Shown: positions 15,467 through 25,296 of the stretch, piece after piece | Layout of the letters: each line of letters opens with the position of its first letter | Position numbering within the stretch: the first letter of the stretch is position 1 | Assembly (NCBI RefSeq): GCF_001514495.1 | Contig: NZ_BCNM01000016.1 | Coordinates: 62,001 to 126,000, forward strand | Length of the DNA stretch: 64,000 nt | DNA from: Paenibacillus pabuli NBRC 13638 | Lineage (GTDB): Bacteria > Bacillota > Bacilli > Paenibacillales > Paenibacillaceae | Direction: 5' to 3' | The notes under the pieces: generated by a model | Database searches by the model: none | Seen by the model: only the letters and a program-made list of their open reading frames with translations | Told to the model about the DNA's origin: nothing | Made by a program: the position numbers and the translations under genes

Positions 15467-16813
15467 CTAATTGCGTATTTCCAGCCAATTATTTCTAATG
15501 ACACTTTGATACCAGTAAAAGCTTTCCTTTGGTGTTCTTACCAGCGAACGATAATCCACATGCACCAGACCAAAACGCATGCGGTATCCCTCTGCCCACT
15601 CAAAATTGTCCATCAGCGACCAAGCCATGTACCCTTTTAAGTTAATCCCGTCATTGATAATCCGATGGATTTGGGCCAGATGCTGCTCATAATATGCAAT
15701 CCGGCGATCATCATTGATTTTGCCGTTTTCCAAATCATCGTTAATGCACGCGCCGTTCTCTGTAATATAGACATCCACATTCCCATATTTTTGCAAGTAA
15801 TGCATGAACTCATACAAGCCTCGTGACTCCACTGGCCAACCAATATCCGTCTTGGTCAGCCCCATGTCCACTTCTTCGGATTGCAAAGCACCTGCTTCCG
15901 GATTGAAACGATTGATGCCCATCGTGTAATAGTTAATTCCCAGCAGGTCAATCGGTTGCGAGATGATCTCCATATCGCCTTCCTGAATGGGTACGGTAGC
16001 GCCCGCTTCCGCAAACCAGTCCACCAGAAATTGTGGATATGAACCTTTATAGATCGGATCCAGGAACCAATCCGTATTGAGTGCAATAGAACGGTCGCAG
16101 GCAGCCTGATCCTCAGGAGATTTGCTGTACGGCTCAGCCCAGCACACGTTTGGTGCAATTCCGATCTGTCCTGTTGTTCCCAGGCGACGGAAGGATTGTA
16201 CTGCTTTTCCGTGTGCAACAAGCAATCCATGTGCGACATTGATTGACGTTTGCAGATCTTTGTTTCCTGGCGCATGAATACCAAGCAGGTTGGACAAGAA
16301 TGCAATACACCATGGTTCATTGAACGTCAGCCAGAGATTAATTTTGCCGGAGAATTCCTTGAAGATCACCTCTGCATATTTCACAAAAGCATCCACTGTT
16401 CTGCGATTCCCCCAGCCCCCGATGTCTTCAAGGGTCTGTGGCAGATCCCAGTGATATAACGTACAGAATGGTTCAATCCCTGCTTCGAGCAGCTTATCAA
16501 CGAATCGATGATAAAAGTCCAAGCCTTCACGATTGATCTCGCCGTCTCCATCCGGGATGATACGAGGCCATGCAATGGAGAATCGGTAGGTATTGATCCC
16601 AAGCTTTTTCATCAACTCGATGTCTTCCTCGTAGCGGTGGTAGCTGTCACAAGCCACATCCCCATTGTCTCCATTAAATACTTTACCAGGCGTACGGGCA
16701 AACGTATCCCAGATGGACACCCCGCGTCCCCCTTCTTGCGCTGCGCCTTCTATCTGATATGAAGCTGTTGCTGTTCCCCAGCGGAAATCTTGCGGAAACT
16801 GAAAAATGGTCAT
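15467..16813 (-). CDS. GH1 beta-glucosidase
   Basis: Cytoplasmic retaining beta-glycosidase of 448 residues, standard GH1 length. The N-terminal signature FRWGTATASYQIEG is present. The acid/base is Glu166 in TFNEPW and the nucleophile is Glu352 in YITENGA; DNFEWAEGY completes the aglycone-site region. There is no signal peptide. The motifs match 6-unphosphorylated beta-glucosidases (BglA/B type) rather than phospho-beta-glucosidases. It follows the GH95 gene by 16 bases and shares its promoter, so it likely trims oligosaccharides after fucose or galactose removal. Confidence 0.94.
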   Translation of the reverse strand: MTIFQFPQDFRWGTATASYQIEGAAQEGGRGVSIWDTFARTPGKVFNGDNGDVACDSYHRYEEDIELMKKLGINTYRFSIAWPRIIPDGDGEINREGLDFYHRFVDKLLEAGIEPFCTLYHWDLPQTLEDIGGWGNRRTVDAFVKYAEVIFKEFSGKINLWLTFNEPWCIAFLSNLLGIHAPGNKDLQTSINVAHGLLVAHGKAVQSFRRLGTTGQIGIAPNVCWAEPYSKSPEDQAACDRSIALNTDWFLDPIYKGSYPQFLVDWFAEAGATVPIQEGDMEIISQPIDLLGINYYTMGINRFNPEAGALQSEEVDMGLTKTDIGWPVESRGLYEFMHYLQKYGNVDVYITENGACINDDLENGKINDDRRIAYYEQHLAQIHRIINDGINLKGYMAWSLMDNFEWAEGYRMRFGLVHVDYRSLVRTPKESFYWYQSVIRNNWLEIRN

Positions 16814-16829
16814 GGGTTTCTCCTCCGTC

Positions 16830-19211
16830 TCATGATGACACGCGGATCGTCTGTCCTGCGGTCATGGTTAAAATCATTACATAATCACCCTGAGGGGTGA
16901 GCTGTGCTGTGGACTGCTCGTTTCCTGCCACTCGCAATGGATATGCACTGCGAATAGTCACGGAGCCACTCCAATCAGCCTTAATATCTGCATTTGCAAT
17001 TCTGCCTTCGGTCCATTGAATGGCCACCGTGTAGGCTCCTCGTGCACGCAGCCCCTCCACACTGCCGTTAGCCCATTGTTCAGGCAGCGCCGGCAGCAGA
17101 TGTATCTCTCCCAAATGGCTTTGTAACAGCATCTCGGCAATGCCCGCAGTACCTCCAAAGTTGCCATCGATCTGAAATGGTGGATGGTCATCGAACAGAT
17201 TGGGATGGGTGGATCGGGCCAGCAGCGTGCGTACAAACTGATGTGCCAGGTTGCTATCCAGCAATCGCGCATACAGATTAATCAACCAGGCACAGCTCCA
17301 GCCCGTATGCCCGCCGCCTTGTGAGATTCGACGTTCAAGTGACACCCGTGCCGCTTCCGTCAATTCAGGCGTGTGCAACCGATTGATCTGCTCTCCCGGA
17401 TATAGACCATACAGATGGGAGACGTGTCGATGCCCCGGTTCGGATTCGGCAAAATCCTTAAACCACTCCTGGAGCTGACCCTCACTTCCTATTTGGAATG
17501 GAAAGAGTTTGCTGCGTGCCTTGCTCCAATCATTCGCCAATTCCTGATCCACATCCAGCAATCGGGTCGTCTCGATGCAACGATTGAACAATTCACGAAT
17601 CAATGTCATATCCATCGTCGAAGCCATGGAAATACTGCGAGCTTCACCTTCCTCGGTGAGGAACTTGTTCTCCGGAGAGGTCGATGGAGCAGTAACCAGA
17701 TAACCGTCCGGTCCCTCCACCAGCCAATCCAGACAGAAGAGCGCGGCTTCCTTCATGATGGGATAGGCACGTTCCGCGAGAAATTGCCGATCTTGGGTGA
17801 ACTGATAGTGCTCCCATAGATGTGAAGTCAGCCACACCCCGCCCATCGGCCAGAATGCCCAGCTAGCGTCTCCACCTGTAGGCGTGGTTGTTCTCCAGAT
17901 ATCCACATTATGATGAGCTGTCCAACCGCGGGCTCCGTACAAAATGCGTGCCGTTCTTCTCCCCGTATGGCTTAAATCTTCCAACATGCCAAACAAAGGT
18001 TCATGGCATTCACTCAGATTGCATACTTCTGCCGGCCAGTAATTCATCTCGGTATTAATGTTGATCGTGTAATCACTGTGCCAGGGCGGCTCCACCTGAT
18101 GGTTCCAGATTCCCTGCAGATTGGCAGGTTGGCTTCCCTGACGTGAACTGCCCATTAACAGATATCTGCCATATTGAAAATAAAGGGCCTCCAGGCCGGG
18201 ATCATTCGCGCCAGCTTGATAAGCTCGCAGCCGTTCATCTGTAGGCAATTCTTCATTGGCTGATGCACCGAGATCAATGGTAACGCGTGAAAATAAGGCA
18301 TTATGGTCTTTTACATGTCGTTCACGAAGGACTTCCGAACCTTGAGTCATCGCTTTGGTAATTACATCGCTGCATTCCTCTTCCAGCAACACGCCCTCTT
18401 TCACGGGCACCACATCATAGCGTTCAAACGAAGTTACCGCCGCCAAATAAAAAGTAACCTGATCCGCTCCATGAACCTGCAGTTTCCCATCTATAATCGA
18501 TATCATAGCCTGCTTGCCTTTGGCAGTGGCAGCTATTCGCACAGCATAAGCCGTTCCCCGATCTTCTTCATAGATGACAGACTCCGGATGATCCCTGAAA
18601 TAATTCGATTCAACATGACTCGGACAGCGACTGAACAGTGTAAGTGCATCGCCCGAAGCCTCAACGTGATAAGGATGTGGACTGTCCAACGTAACGCTGA
18701 CGTTTACGGCTCCCTCCCGATCAGCAGCTACGGTACAGACCATAAGGTCATCCGGTGCACTGGCATATACCTCACGCACATACTGAATCCCTTTATACGA
18801 ATACTTCGTCGTAGCGGTGCCGGTGTTGAGATTAAGCTCCCGCTCAAATTCATCGTACGAAATCCCATTTAGTTCATCATGCTGCAACTTAAAGTGACCC
18901 ATCGGCTGATAAGCTTCCACATCACGTCCCAGCATTTCTCGGTTCAGCAATTCTTCAGCTTCGCTGTATTGCCCAGACATGATCAGTTCACGAGTCTGCT
19001 TCAGGTAACGCTGGCTGCTGTACTGAATGGTGTCACGTGGAAATCCGGACCACAATGTATCCTCATTTAGCTGGATTTGTTCATCCGCTGCTCCACCGTA
19101 CACCATGCCGCCAAGGCGACCATTCCCAATCGGTAGCGCCTCTTCCCACCGGGTCGCAGGTTGGCGATACCACAGGCGATTTTGCTTTGTTGTCTTATTC
19201 AATGAGGACAT
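16830..19211 (-). CDS. GH95 alpha-L-fucosidase (or alpha-L-galactosidase)
   Basis: A 793-residue protein of the inverting GH95 family. The N-terminal domain begins RLWYRQPATRWEEALPIGNGRLGGMV...LNEDTLWSGFPRD. The (alpha/alpha)6 barrel contains INTEMNYWPAE, holding the catalytic asparagines, and the Glu of TAPSTSPENKF. Downstream are GHTGWSCAW and FQIDGNFGGTAGIAEMLLQS. No signal peptide, so substrates are taken up first. The ATG at 19211 follows CAGGAG by 8 bases; longer upstream readings lack a ribosome site. Promoter with a catabolite-site-like sequence lies at 19346-19396. Xyloglucan or other fucosylated glycans are plausible sources. Confidence 0.92.
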   Translation of the reverse strand: MSSLNKTTKQNRLWYRQPATRWEEALPIGNGRLGGMVYGGAADEQIQLNEDTLWSGFPRDTIQYSSQRYLKQTRELIMSGQYSEAEELLNREMLGRDVEAYQPMGHFKLQHDELNGISYDEFERELNLNTGTATTKYSYKGIQYVREVYASAPDDLMVCTVAADREGAVNVSVTLDSPHPYHVEASGDALTLFSRCPSHVESNYFRDHPESVIYEEDRGTAYAVRIAATAKGKQAMISIIDGKLQVHGADQVTFYLAAVTSFERYDVVPVKEGVLLEEECSDVITKAMTQGSEVLRERHVKDHNALFSRVTIDLGASANEELPTDERLRAYQAGANDPGLEALYFQYGRYLLMGSSRQGSQPANLQGIWNHQVEPPWHSDYTININTEMNYWPAEVCNLSECHEPLFGMLEDLSHTGRRTARILYGARGWTAHHNVDIWRTTTPTGGDASWAFWPMGGVWLTSHLWEHYQFTQDRQFLAERAYPIMKEAALFCLDWLVEGPDGYLVTAPSTSPENKFLTEEGEARSISMASTMDMTLIRELFNRCIETTRLLDVDQELANDWSKARSKLFPFQIGSEGQLQEWFKDFAESEPGHRHVSHLYGLYPGEQINRLHTPELTEAARVSLERRISQGGGHTGWSCAWLINLYARLLDSNLAHQFVRTLLARSTHPNLFDDHPPFQIDGNFGGTAGIAEMLLQSHLGEIHLLPALPEQWANGSVEGLRARGAYTVAIQWTEGRIANADIKADWSGSVTIRSAYPLRVAGNEQSTAQLTPQGDYVMILTMTAGQTIRVSS

Positions 19212-19254
19212 AGATAAACTCCTGTTCGTAAGTAGTTCTTTTATTACTGAAACT

Positions 19255-19264
19255 AAAACGTTTT
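19255..19264. promoter_or_regulatory. AAAACGTTTT palindrome before GH95
   Basis: A 10-bp palindrome 44 bases before the GH95 start. The same core recurs before four other units of this locus and resembles the centre of CcpA/LacI-type operators. Confidence 0.45.
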
Positions 19265-19345
19265 CGAAAAATTGATAAAATAGCATATATTGCGATTCTT
19301 TTTGGACTTATGCTCTTTCCATTCATATTTAAAGCATGTGCATCT

Positions 19346-19396
19346 GAAAGTGCTTACAGTAAGAAAATTATATTGGATTTCGAAATATGCGTCAAT
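19346..19396 (-). promoter_or_regulatory. Sigma-A promoter plus cre-like site for GH95-GH1
   Basis: Minus-strand TTGACG (19396-19391), a 17-base spacer and TATAAT (19373-19368). TGAAAGTGCTTACA (19346-19359) lies just past the expected start site and resembles the CcpA site TGAAANCGNTTNCA with a CG-to-TG change. Same layout as before the two binding-protein genes upstream. Confidence 0.65.
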
Positions 19397-19411
19397 GTTA
19401 AACATCACATA

Positions 19412-19455
19412 AAAACCAAAAAAAGACCCTTTATCAGGGCCTTCTTTTGGTTTTC
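19412..19455 (-). terminator. Terminator after the first binding-protein gene
   Basis: AAAACCAAAA and TTTTGGTTTT outer arms enclose AGGCCCT/AGGGTCT, with a T run on the minus strand. Confidence 0.75.
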
Positions 19456-19477
19456 GACATATTTACTATAACCTACA

Positions 19478-21175
19478 TTATTTAACGTCTTTTCCGGTCC
19501 ACAGGGAGACACGATCCTTAACCCAAACGGTGTACTGTTTCTCCATTTCCACTGCACCCGCTTTGTCCAGCTCAGCCAGGAAACCATCATATACTTTATC
19601 GAAGTCTTCCGGTTTGGAAAGAACGGCTTCAGGGATACGTTTGCGAACGATATCCTGTGTTTTCTGGAACGTTACCTCATAATCTGTACCTGAAGGAACA
19701 GGCATGTTGTATGCTGCGCCCCAGTCTTTCAGCTGCAAATCATCTTCAGAAGGATAAAATTCTTTCCATGTTGTAATGCCATATGCTTTCAACGTTTCTT
19801 TCTCTGCAGCAGTATAGCCAGCCTGGATCTGCTCAGGGAAGTTTGTTGTGTAATAGTTATCCGTGGAATCTTTCACGCCATCACCGTATCTCGCACTAAA
19901 CACGTTATACATTCCGATTCCTGTTTCTTTGGTGAAGTTAGAGTTGTCATTCGTTTTGCGATCTTGAATATCTTGAGGGATCACCCGTTGACCATTCTCT
20001 ACATTGTAGTGTTGGCCTTCAATACCCCAGTTTCTTAACACCTGGCCTTCGTCCGAAGCAAGCCAGTCCATAAATTTGATAATGCGAACCGGATCTTTGG
20101 CAGAAGTTGTGATCCCGATACCATATCCATCAAATCCGGTTGGCTGGAACGTGTGATCCACGATGTCCTTGTTCAGGGATACAGAGAAGTGAGCATATGT
20201 GCTGTCATCTTTGCCCGCTGATTTGAGTGCATTTTCAGCTTCTTGATAATTCCATTCCTGGTCAATCAGACCGAGTACACGACCACTTGCGATTTTGGAC
20301 TTATATTGGTCATCCTTTTGGACAAATGTATCTTTGTCCAGCAGTCCTTCATTATACATTTTGTTCAACCAGCGGAAGTATTCCTTCTCCTCTGGACGTT
20401 TGTAGTGCAGCATCGCTTCATACGTTTCAGGATTGATATAATATTCGCCATCATCCGGTGCTCCCGTCGCCTGGAAGGCTGGGTTCGTTACCGTAATCAT
20501 GATTTTCCAGTCATCGGCATTCAGCGTTAATGGAATGGTCGGCTGACCGTCAATCGTCGGATGTTTTTTCACATACTCTTTCAATACATTCTCGTAATCC
20601 TCCAGCGTTTTCACTTCAGGGTATCCGAGCTCTTTCAATACCTTTTGCTGAATCTCGAAACCGCCTGTAGCGTCAAACGCAACATTATCTACACCCATAT
20701 TGGTTGGGATCGTATAAATGGCCTGATCATCCAAACTGTATTTCAGCCGGTTCATCTGGTCCCCATAGATTTTTTTCAAGTTTGGAGCATGCTCCTCAAT
20801 CAGATCCGTCAGGTCAAGCATAGCCCCTGCATCTACTAGTTTAGACAAGTTACCTTTTGGGAAAACGATATCAGGGTAATCACCGCTGGCCGCCATAAGT
20901 GCAATTTTCTGGTCGCCACCATTGTTCACATCATACTCAGCTTCAATTGTAACGCCTGTTTGCTTCGTAATCTCTTTACCTACTGCATCCTGCATCTTGT
21001 TCCAGGTTGGACTTGCATCCGCGCCAAAGAAAGTAATAGTAACCGGATCGGTTCCACTGGACTCCGTGGTCTCTTTACTTCCCGAATTTCCGCAGCCAGC
21101 TGTAACCAGCATTGCACTTGCGAGCATCAACATTGCAAACGTCTTGGGTGTATTGCCTTTCATTTTGCCTCTCAT
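19478..21175 (-). CDS. Extracellular solute-binding lipoprotein, copy 1 (LplA/YtcQ type)
   Basis: Membrane-anchored binding protein of an oligosaccharide ABC importer, 565 residues. Signal peptide with lipobox VTAGC (about residues 24-28), then a Ser/Thr linker and two-lobe binding fold (TITFFGADASPTWN..., WGIEGQHY). By eye about nine residues in ten match copy 2, with most differences in the N-terminal linker. GGGGGA precedes the ATG. It has its own promoter and terminator, so each copy can be expressed separately. The permeases lie upstream beyond copies 2 and 3. Confidence 0.92.
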   Translation of the reverse strand: MRGKMKGNTPKTFAMLMLASAMLVTAGCGNSGSKETTESSGTDPVTITFFGADASPTWNKMQDAVGKEITKQTGVTIEAEYDVNNGGDQKIALMAASGDYPDIVFPKGNLSKLVDAGAMLDLTDLIEEHAPNLKKIYGDQMNRLKYSLDDQAIYTIPTNMGVDNVAFDATGGFEIQQKVLKELGYPEVKTLEDYENVLKEYVKKHPTIDGQPTIPLTLNADDWKIMITVTNPAFQATGAPDDGEYYINPETYEAMLHYKRPEEKEYFRWLNKMYNEGLLDKDTFVQKDDQYKSKIASGRVLGLIDQEWNYQEAENALKSAGKDDSTYAHFSVSLNKDIVDHTFQPTGFDGYGIGITTSAKDPVRIIKFMDWLASDEGQVLRNWGIEGQHYNVENGQRVIPQDIQDRKTNDNSNFTKETGIGMYNVFSARYGDGVKDSTDNYYTTNFPEQIQAGYTAAEKETLKAYGITTWKEFYPSEDDLQLKDWGAAYNMPVPSGTDYEVTFQKTQDIVRKRIPEAVLSKPEDFDKVYDGFLAELDKAGAVEMEKQYTVWVKDRVSLWTGKDVK

Positions 21176-21338
21176 TGTCTAGTTCCCCCTATTATTTATG
21201 AAGGTTTTATCTGTATAACAGGCTTGAAGCCTGAGGATACCACTTTTTTTGAATGCGCTTTCGATATTGAAAATTGCGGCTTTCTGTAAACAAAACAAAG
21301 TTCCAGTATTGAATCAATACATGTTCTTCTAACAATGT

Positions 21339-21348
21339 AAAACGTTTT
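21339..21348. promoter_or_regulatory. AAAACGTTTT palindrome before copy 1
   Basis: Palindrome about 165 bases before the copy 1 start; a related AAAACGCTTA lies at 21362. Both are downstream of the promoter. Confidence 0.45.
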
Positions 21349-21372
21349 CGTAAAATGATTTAAAACGCTTAC

Positions 21373-21421
21373 TGAAAGTGCTTACATTAAAGATTATATG
21401 CTATCCGACCCCTTTCGTCAA
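21373..21421 (-). promoter_or_regulatory. Sigma-A promoter plus cre-like site for binding protein copy 1
   Basis: Minus-strand TTGACG (21421-21416), a 17-base spacer and TATAAT (21398-21393). TGAAAGTGCTTACA (21373-21386) sits over the likely start site. Confidence 0.68.
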
Positions 21422-21425
21422 CAAC

Positions 21426-21452
21426 AAAAAAGGTCCCTTTGGAGGGACCTTT
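21426..21452 (-). terminator. Terminator after binding protein copy 2
   Basis: AAAGGTCCCT-CCAA-AGGGACCTTT with a T run on the minus strand; the stem is perfect over 10 bp. Confidence 0.88.
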
Positions 21453-21494
21453 CTCGCAATGAAAATGATCATACATTATGCCTTATTTTCACTA

Positions 21495-23192
21495 TTATTT
21501 CACGTCTTTACCTGTCCACAGAGCTACACGTTCTTTGATCCAAACGGTATATTGTTTCTCCATCTCTACTGCGCCTGCTTTATCAAGTTCAGCCAGGAGA
21601 TCATCATAAACTTTGTCGAAGTTCTCAGGTTTGGCCAGGATGGCTTCAGGAATCCGTTTACGGACAATATCCTGTGTTTTCTGGAACGTTACATTATAAT
21701 CCGTATCCGAAGGTACTGGCATGTTATAGGCCGCGCCCCAATCTTTCAACTTCAAATCCTCTTCAGAAGGATAGAAATCTTTCCATGTTGTAATTCCATA
21801 TGCTTTCAACGTTTCTTTCTCTGCAGCAGTATACCCTGCCTGGATCTGCTCTGGGAAGTTCGTTGTGTAGTAATTGTCCGTGGAATCTTTTACACCATCC
21901 CCATATCTTGCACTGAAAATGTTGTACATTCCGATCCCTGTTTCTTTGGTGAAAGCTGAGTTTTCATTCGTTTTGCGGTCCTGCACATCCTGAGGAATGA
22001 CACGTTTGCCATCTTCAACGTTGTAGTGCTGACCTTCAATTCCCCAGTTTCTCAACACCTGGCCTTCATCTGATGCGAGCCAATCCATGAATTTGATAAT
22101 CCGCACCGGATCTTTGGCGGAAGTGGAAATCCCGATACCATATCCATCAAATCCGGTTGGTTGGAACGTATGATCCACAATATCATTATTGAGTGAAACA
22201 GAGAAGTGAGCGTACGTATTCTCGCCATTGTTCACTGATTTCATAGCGTTCTCAGCTTCGCCATAGTTCCATTCCTGATCAATCAGACCCAGTACACGTC
22301 CACTGGCAATTTTGGATTTATATTGGTCATCCTTCTGAACAAATGTATCTTTGTCGAGAATTCCTTCATTGTACATTTTGTTCAACCAGCGGAAGTATTC
22401 CTTCTCCTCTGGACGTTTGTAGTGCAGCATTGCTTCATAGGTTTCAGGGTTAATGTAATATTCTCCGTCATCCGGACCACCCGTTGCTTGGAAGGCTGGG
22501 TTCGTTACCGTAATCATAATTTTCCAGTCATCAGCATTCAGCGTTAATGGAATGGTCGGCTGACCGTCAATCGTCGGATGCTTTTTCACATACTCTTTCA
22601 ATACATTCTCGTAATCCTCAAGCGTTTTCACTTCCGGATAACCGAGTTCTTTCAATACCTTCTGCTGAATCTCAAATCCGCCTGTTGCATCAAACGATAC
22701 ATTATCTACACCCATGTTTGTTGGGATCGTGTAAATGGCCTGATCTTCCAAACTGTATTTCAGCCGGTTCATCTGGTCCCCATAGATTTTCTTCAGATTT
22801 GGTGCATATTTGTCAATCAGATCTGTCAGGTCAAGCATCGCACCTGCATCCACAAGCTTAGACAAATTACCTTTAGGATAGATAATATCAGGGTAATCAC
22901 CGCTGGCAACCATCAAAGGTATCTTCTGGTCCCCGCCATTATTCACATCATACTCGGCCTCAATGGTAACACCTGTTTGTTTCGTAATTTCTTGGCCGAC
23001 TGCGTCCTTCATCTTGTTCCAGTTTGGACTTGCGTCAGCACCAAAGAACGTAAAGGTGACTGGACTGGTGGTATCTCCTGTGTCCGTTGGTGTCTCTGAA
23101 GCCGTAGTTCCTCCGCCGCCACAACCTGCTGTAATAGCAAGAGCGCTGGCTAACAGAAGCATTGCGAATGTTTTTGGTGTTTTGCCCTTCAT
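21495..23192 (-). CDS. Extracellular solute-binding lipoprotein, copy 2
   Basis: 565-residue paralogue of copy 1 with lipobox ITAGC (about 20-24) and a Gly/Thr-rich linker (GGGGTTASETPTDTGD). The mature part is nearly the same as copy 1 over most of its length, including the NPETYEAMLHYKRPEEKEYFRWLN segment. Substitutions are scattered, so the copies are diverged and not a fresh duplication. AAGGGGG precedes the ATG. Own promoter at 23437-23465 and own terminator. Probably binds the same or a related oligosaccharide and works with the adjacent LplB/LplC-type permeases. Confidence 0.92.
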   Translation of the reverse strand: MKGKTPKTFAMLLLASALAITAGCGGGGTTASETPTDTGDTTSPVTFTFFGADASPNWNKMKDAVGQEITKQTGVTIEAEYDVNNGGDQKIPLMVASGDYPDIIYPKGNLSKLVDAGAMLDLTDLIDKYAPNLKKIYGDQMNRLKYSLEDQAIYTIPTNMGVDNVSFDATGGFEIQQKVLKELGYPEVKTLEDYENVLKEYVKKHPTIDGQPTIPLTLNADDWKIMITVTNPAFQATGGPDDGEYYINPETYEAMLHYKRPEEKEYFRWLNKMYNEGILDKDTFVQKDDQYKSKIASGRVLGLIDQEWNYGEAENAMKSVNNGENTYAHFSVSLNNDIVDHTFQPTGFDGYGIGISTSAKDPVRIIKFMDWLASDEGQVLRNWGIEGQHYNVEDGKRVIPQDVQDRKTNENSAFTKETGIGMYNIFSARYGDGVKDSTDNYYTTNFPEQIQAGYTAAEKETLKAYGITTWKDFYPSEEDLKLKDWGAAYNMPVPSDTDYNVTFQKTQDIVRKRIPEAILAKPENFDKVYDDLLAELDKAGAVEMEKQYTVWIKERVALWTGKDVK

Positions 23193-23415
23193 GTGTAATC
23201 CCCCTTATGGATAAGATGAAGCTATCTATTGTAGAACAGGCTGACCTGCACATACCGTAATCAGGTGATTTCGATTTGTAAAACGTTTGATATTGTAACA
23301 TAAAAAGCGTTTTCTAAATTCAAGTTAGATTACTCTCTTCATCCATCATTTAACGGAATCAATGACTACTCTCTGGGACTGAAATATTAGTGTACAAGGC
23401 TTGATACATCAGCAA

Positions 23416-23465
23416 TGAAAGTGCTTTCATATTTGAATAATAATACCTCCCCAACTCCTTGTCAA
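23416..23465 (-). promoter_or_regulatory. Sigma-A promoter plus cre-like site for binding protein copy 2
   Basis: Minus-strand TTGACA (23465-23460), a 17-base spacer and TATTAT (23442-23437). TGAAAGTGCTTTCA (23416-23429) is one base from a perfect palindrome and is the best cre-like site of the three. Confidence 0.68.
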
Positions 23466-23484
23466 TAGTGAATATGTAAAATTG

Positions 23485-23508
23485 AAAACGTTTTTTAGAA
23501 AACGTTTT
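23485..23508. promoter_or_regulatory. Two tandem AAAACGTTTT palindromes
   Basis: Copies at 23485-23494 and 23499-23508, spaced 14 bp centre to centre, lie upstream of the copy 2 promoter. This is the only doubled occurrence in the locus. Confidence 0.5.
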
Positions 23509-23513
23509 AGATA

Positions 23514-23541
23514 TAAAAAGAACCCAGTTTCCTGGGTTCTT
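23514..23541 (-). terminator. Terminator after binding protein copy 3
   Basis: AAGAACCCAG-GAAA-CTGGGTTCTT-TTTAT on the minus strand with a perfect 10-bp stem. Confidence 0.88.
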
Positions 23542-23572
23542 GATCTCAAAAAAATCGGCTTGCTAAAACGAA

Positions 23573-25261
23573 TTACTTGCTCGCTTCACCGTTCCACAAT
23601 TTCACACGGTTTTGCACCAGTTCAGTGTATTGCTGTTCCATTTTTTCCGCTCCGGCCTTATTCAGCTCGGCAATCATTCCATCATAAATGGCATCGAATT
23701 GATCTGGGGAACTGAGAATCGCTTCTGGAATGCGTTTACGGATAATATCCTGTGTTTTTTGGAAAATTACATTGTAGTCCGAGTCACCAGGCGTCGGCAG
23801 ATTATACGCTGCCCCCCACGGCTTAACCTGGAATTCATCTTCACTAGGGAACAGGTCTTTCCACGTTGTAGCACCGTATGCTTTGAGTGTCTCTTTCTCC
23901 GCATCGGAATAGGCTGCTACAATCTGCTCAGGGAAATTCGCTGTATAATAGTTGTCAGTCGAATCTTTAACACCATCTCCATAGTGACCCGTCATATTGG
24001 TGTAGAGGCCAATACCTGTTTCCTTCTGAAATACGGCAGCATTGTTTGTCTTTTGATCCAGCACATCGGCAGGAATCACACGTTTGCCATCTTTCACTTC
24101 GTACTGTTTGCCTTCAATCCCCCAGTTCATCAGCACCTGCCCTTCTTCAGAAGCGAGGTAATCAAAGAATTTGATTGTACGAACCGGGTCCGGATTCGTT
24201 GTTGAAATGCCTACACCCCACCCGGATACAAAGCCAGGATCCTGATAGGAATGGTCTTTGATGTCCTTGGACAGTGTTACAGGGAAGTGAGAATATGTCG
24301 CCTCATCCTTACCGGCAGATTTCAAAGCATTCTCTGCATCAGAGTATCCCCAATCCTGGTCAATGACACCCAGTACACGTCCACTTGCAATTTTGGATTT
24401 ATATTGGTCTGTTTTTTGTACAAAGCTGTCCTGATCAAGCAATCCTTCGCTGTACATATGGTTCAACCAGCGGAAGTACTCCTTTTCCTCTGGACGTTTA
24501 TAATGCAGCATGGCTTCATACGTTTCTGGATTGATGTAGTATTCACCGTCATCCGGAGCGCCTGTTGCCTGGAAGGCCGGATTTGTTACCGTAATCATGA
24601 TTCTCCAGTCATCAGCGTCTAGGGATAACGGAATTGTTGGCTGGCCATCAATCGTTGGATGTTTCTCCTTATATGCCTTCAACACATTTTCATAATCCTG
24701 CAACGTACGCACTTCGGGATATCCCAACTCTTTTAATACACGATGCTGAATACCAAATCCGCCGCCTGCATCAAAGTACTTCTGATCTACCGCATAATAC
24801 GTTGGCAGCACATAAATTGCCTGATCCTCATTGCTGTATTTCAACCGGTCCATGTAATTACCATACAGCTTCTTCAGATTGGGAGCATATTGATTGATCA
24901 GATCTGTCAGATCCAACATGGCTCCGGCATCCACGAGCTTGCTTAGCTCTCCTTTGGGTGACACGATATCCGGATAATCTCCACTCGCTGCCATTAAAGA
25001 TATTTTATCCTGACCACCGCTAACGGCAAATTCACCATTGAGGGTTACACCTGTTTTCTCCGTAAGTACCTGGCCTACCTCATCTTTCATGCCGTTCCAG
25101 TTCGGACTGGGGTCCACGCTAAAAAAGCTGAATGTAATCGGAGTCGTATCACCGCTTGTGTCCTTAAACGACGTTTCGCCGCTATTTCCTCCACCGCAAC
25201 CTGCGAGTAAAGACATCGCAAGCACTGGAGCCAGTGCAATCTTCATTTTGTTGCTTGCCAT
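23573..25261 (-). CDS. Extracellular solute-binding lipoprotein, copy 3
   Basis: 562-residue member of the same family, more distant from copies 1 and 2 (by eye roughly two thirds identical). The lipobox is LLAGC (about 18-22). It shares the central TIPLSLDADDWRIMITVTNPAFQATG region but differs around the predicted ligand cleft (YYAVDQKYFDAGGGFGIQHRV; GFVSGWGVGIS). It is the copy nearest the permeases and probably the original partner in the operon. GGGAGG precedes the ATG. A strong hairpin at 25357-25383 separates it from the upstream permease gene. Confidence 0.92.
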   Translation of the reverse strand: MASNKMKIALAPVLAMSLLAGCGGGNSGETSFKDTSGDTTPITFSFFSVDPSPNWNGMKDEVGQVLTEKTGVTLNGEFAVSGGQDKISLMAASGDYPDIVSPKGELSKLVDAGAMLDLTDLINQYAPNLKKLYGNYMDRLKYSNEDQAIYVLPTYYAVDQKYFDAGGGFGIQHRVLKELGYPEVRTLQDYENVLKAYKEKHPTIDGQPTIPLSLDADDWRIMITVTNPAFQATGAPDDGEYYINPETYEAMLHYKRPEEKEYFRWLNHMYSEGLLDQDSFVQKTDQYKSKIASGRVLGVIDQDWGYSDAENALKSAGKDEATYSHFPVTLSKDIKDHSYQDPGFVSGWGVGISTTNPDPVRTIKFFDYLASEEGQVLMNWGIEGKQYEVKDGKRVIPADVLDQKTNNAAVFQKETGIGLYTNMTGHYGDGVKDSTDNYYTANFPEQIVAAYSDAEKETLKAYGATTWKDLFPSEDEFQVKPWGAAYNLPTPGDSDYNVIFQKTQDIIRKRIPEAILSSPDQFDAIYDGMIAELNKAGAEKMEQQYTELVQNRVKLWNGEASK

Positions 25262-25296
25262 AATGGTAATCCTCCCATTTCATATGTCTGTCTTAT

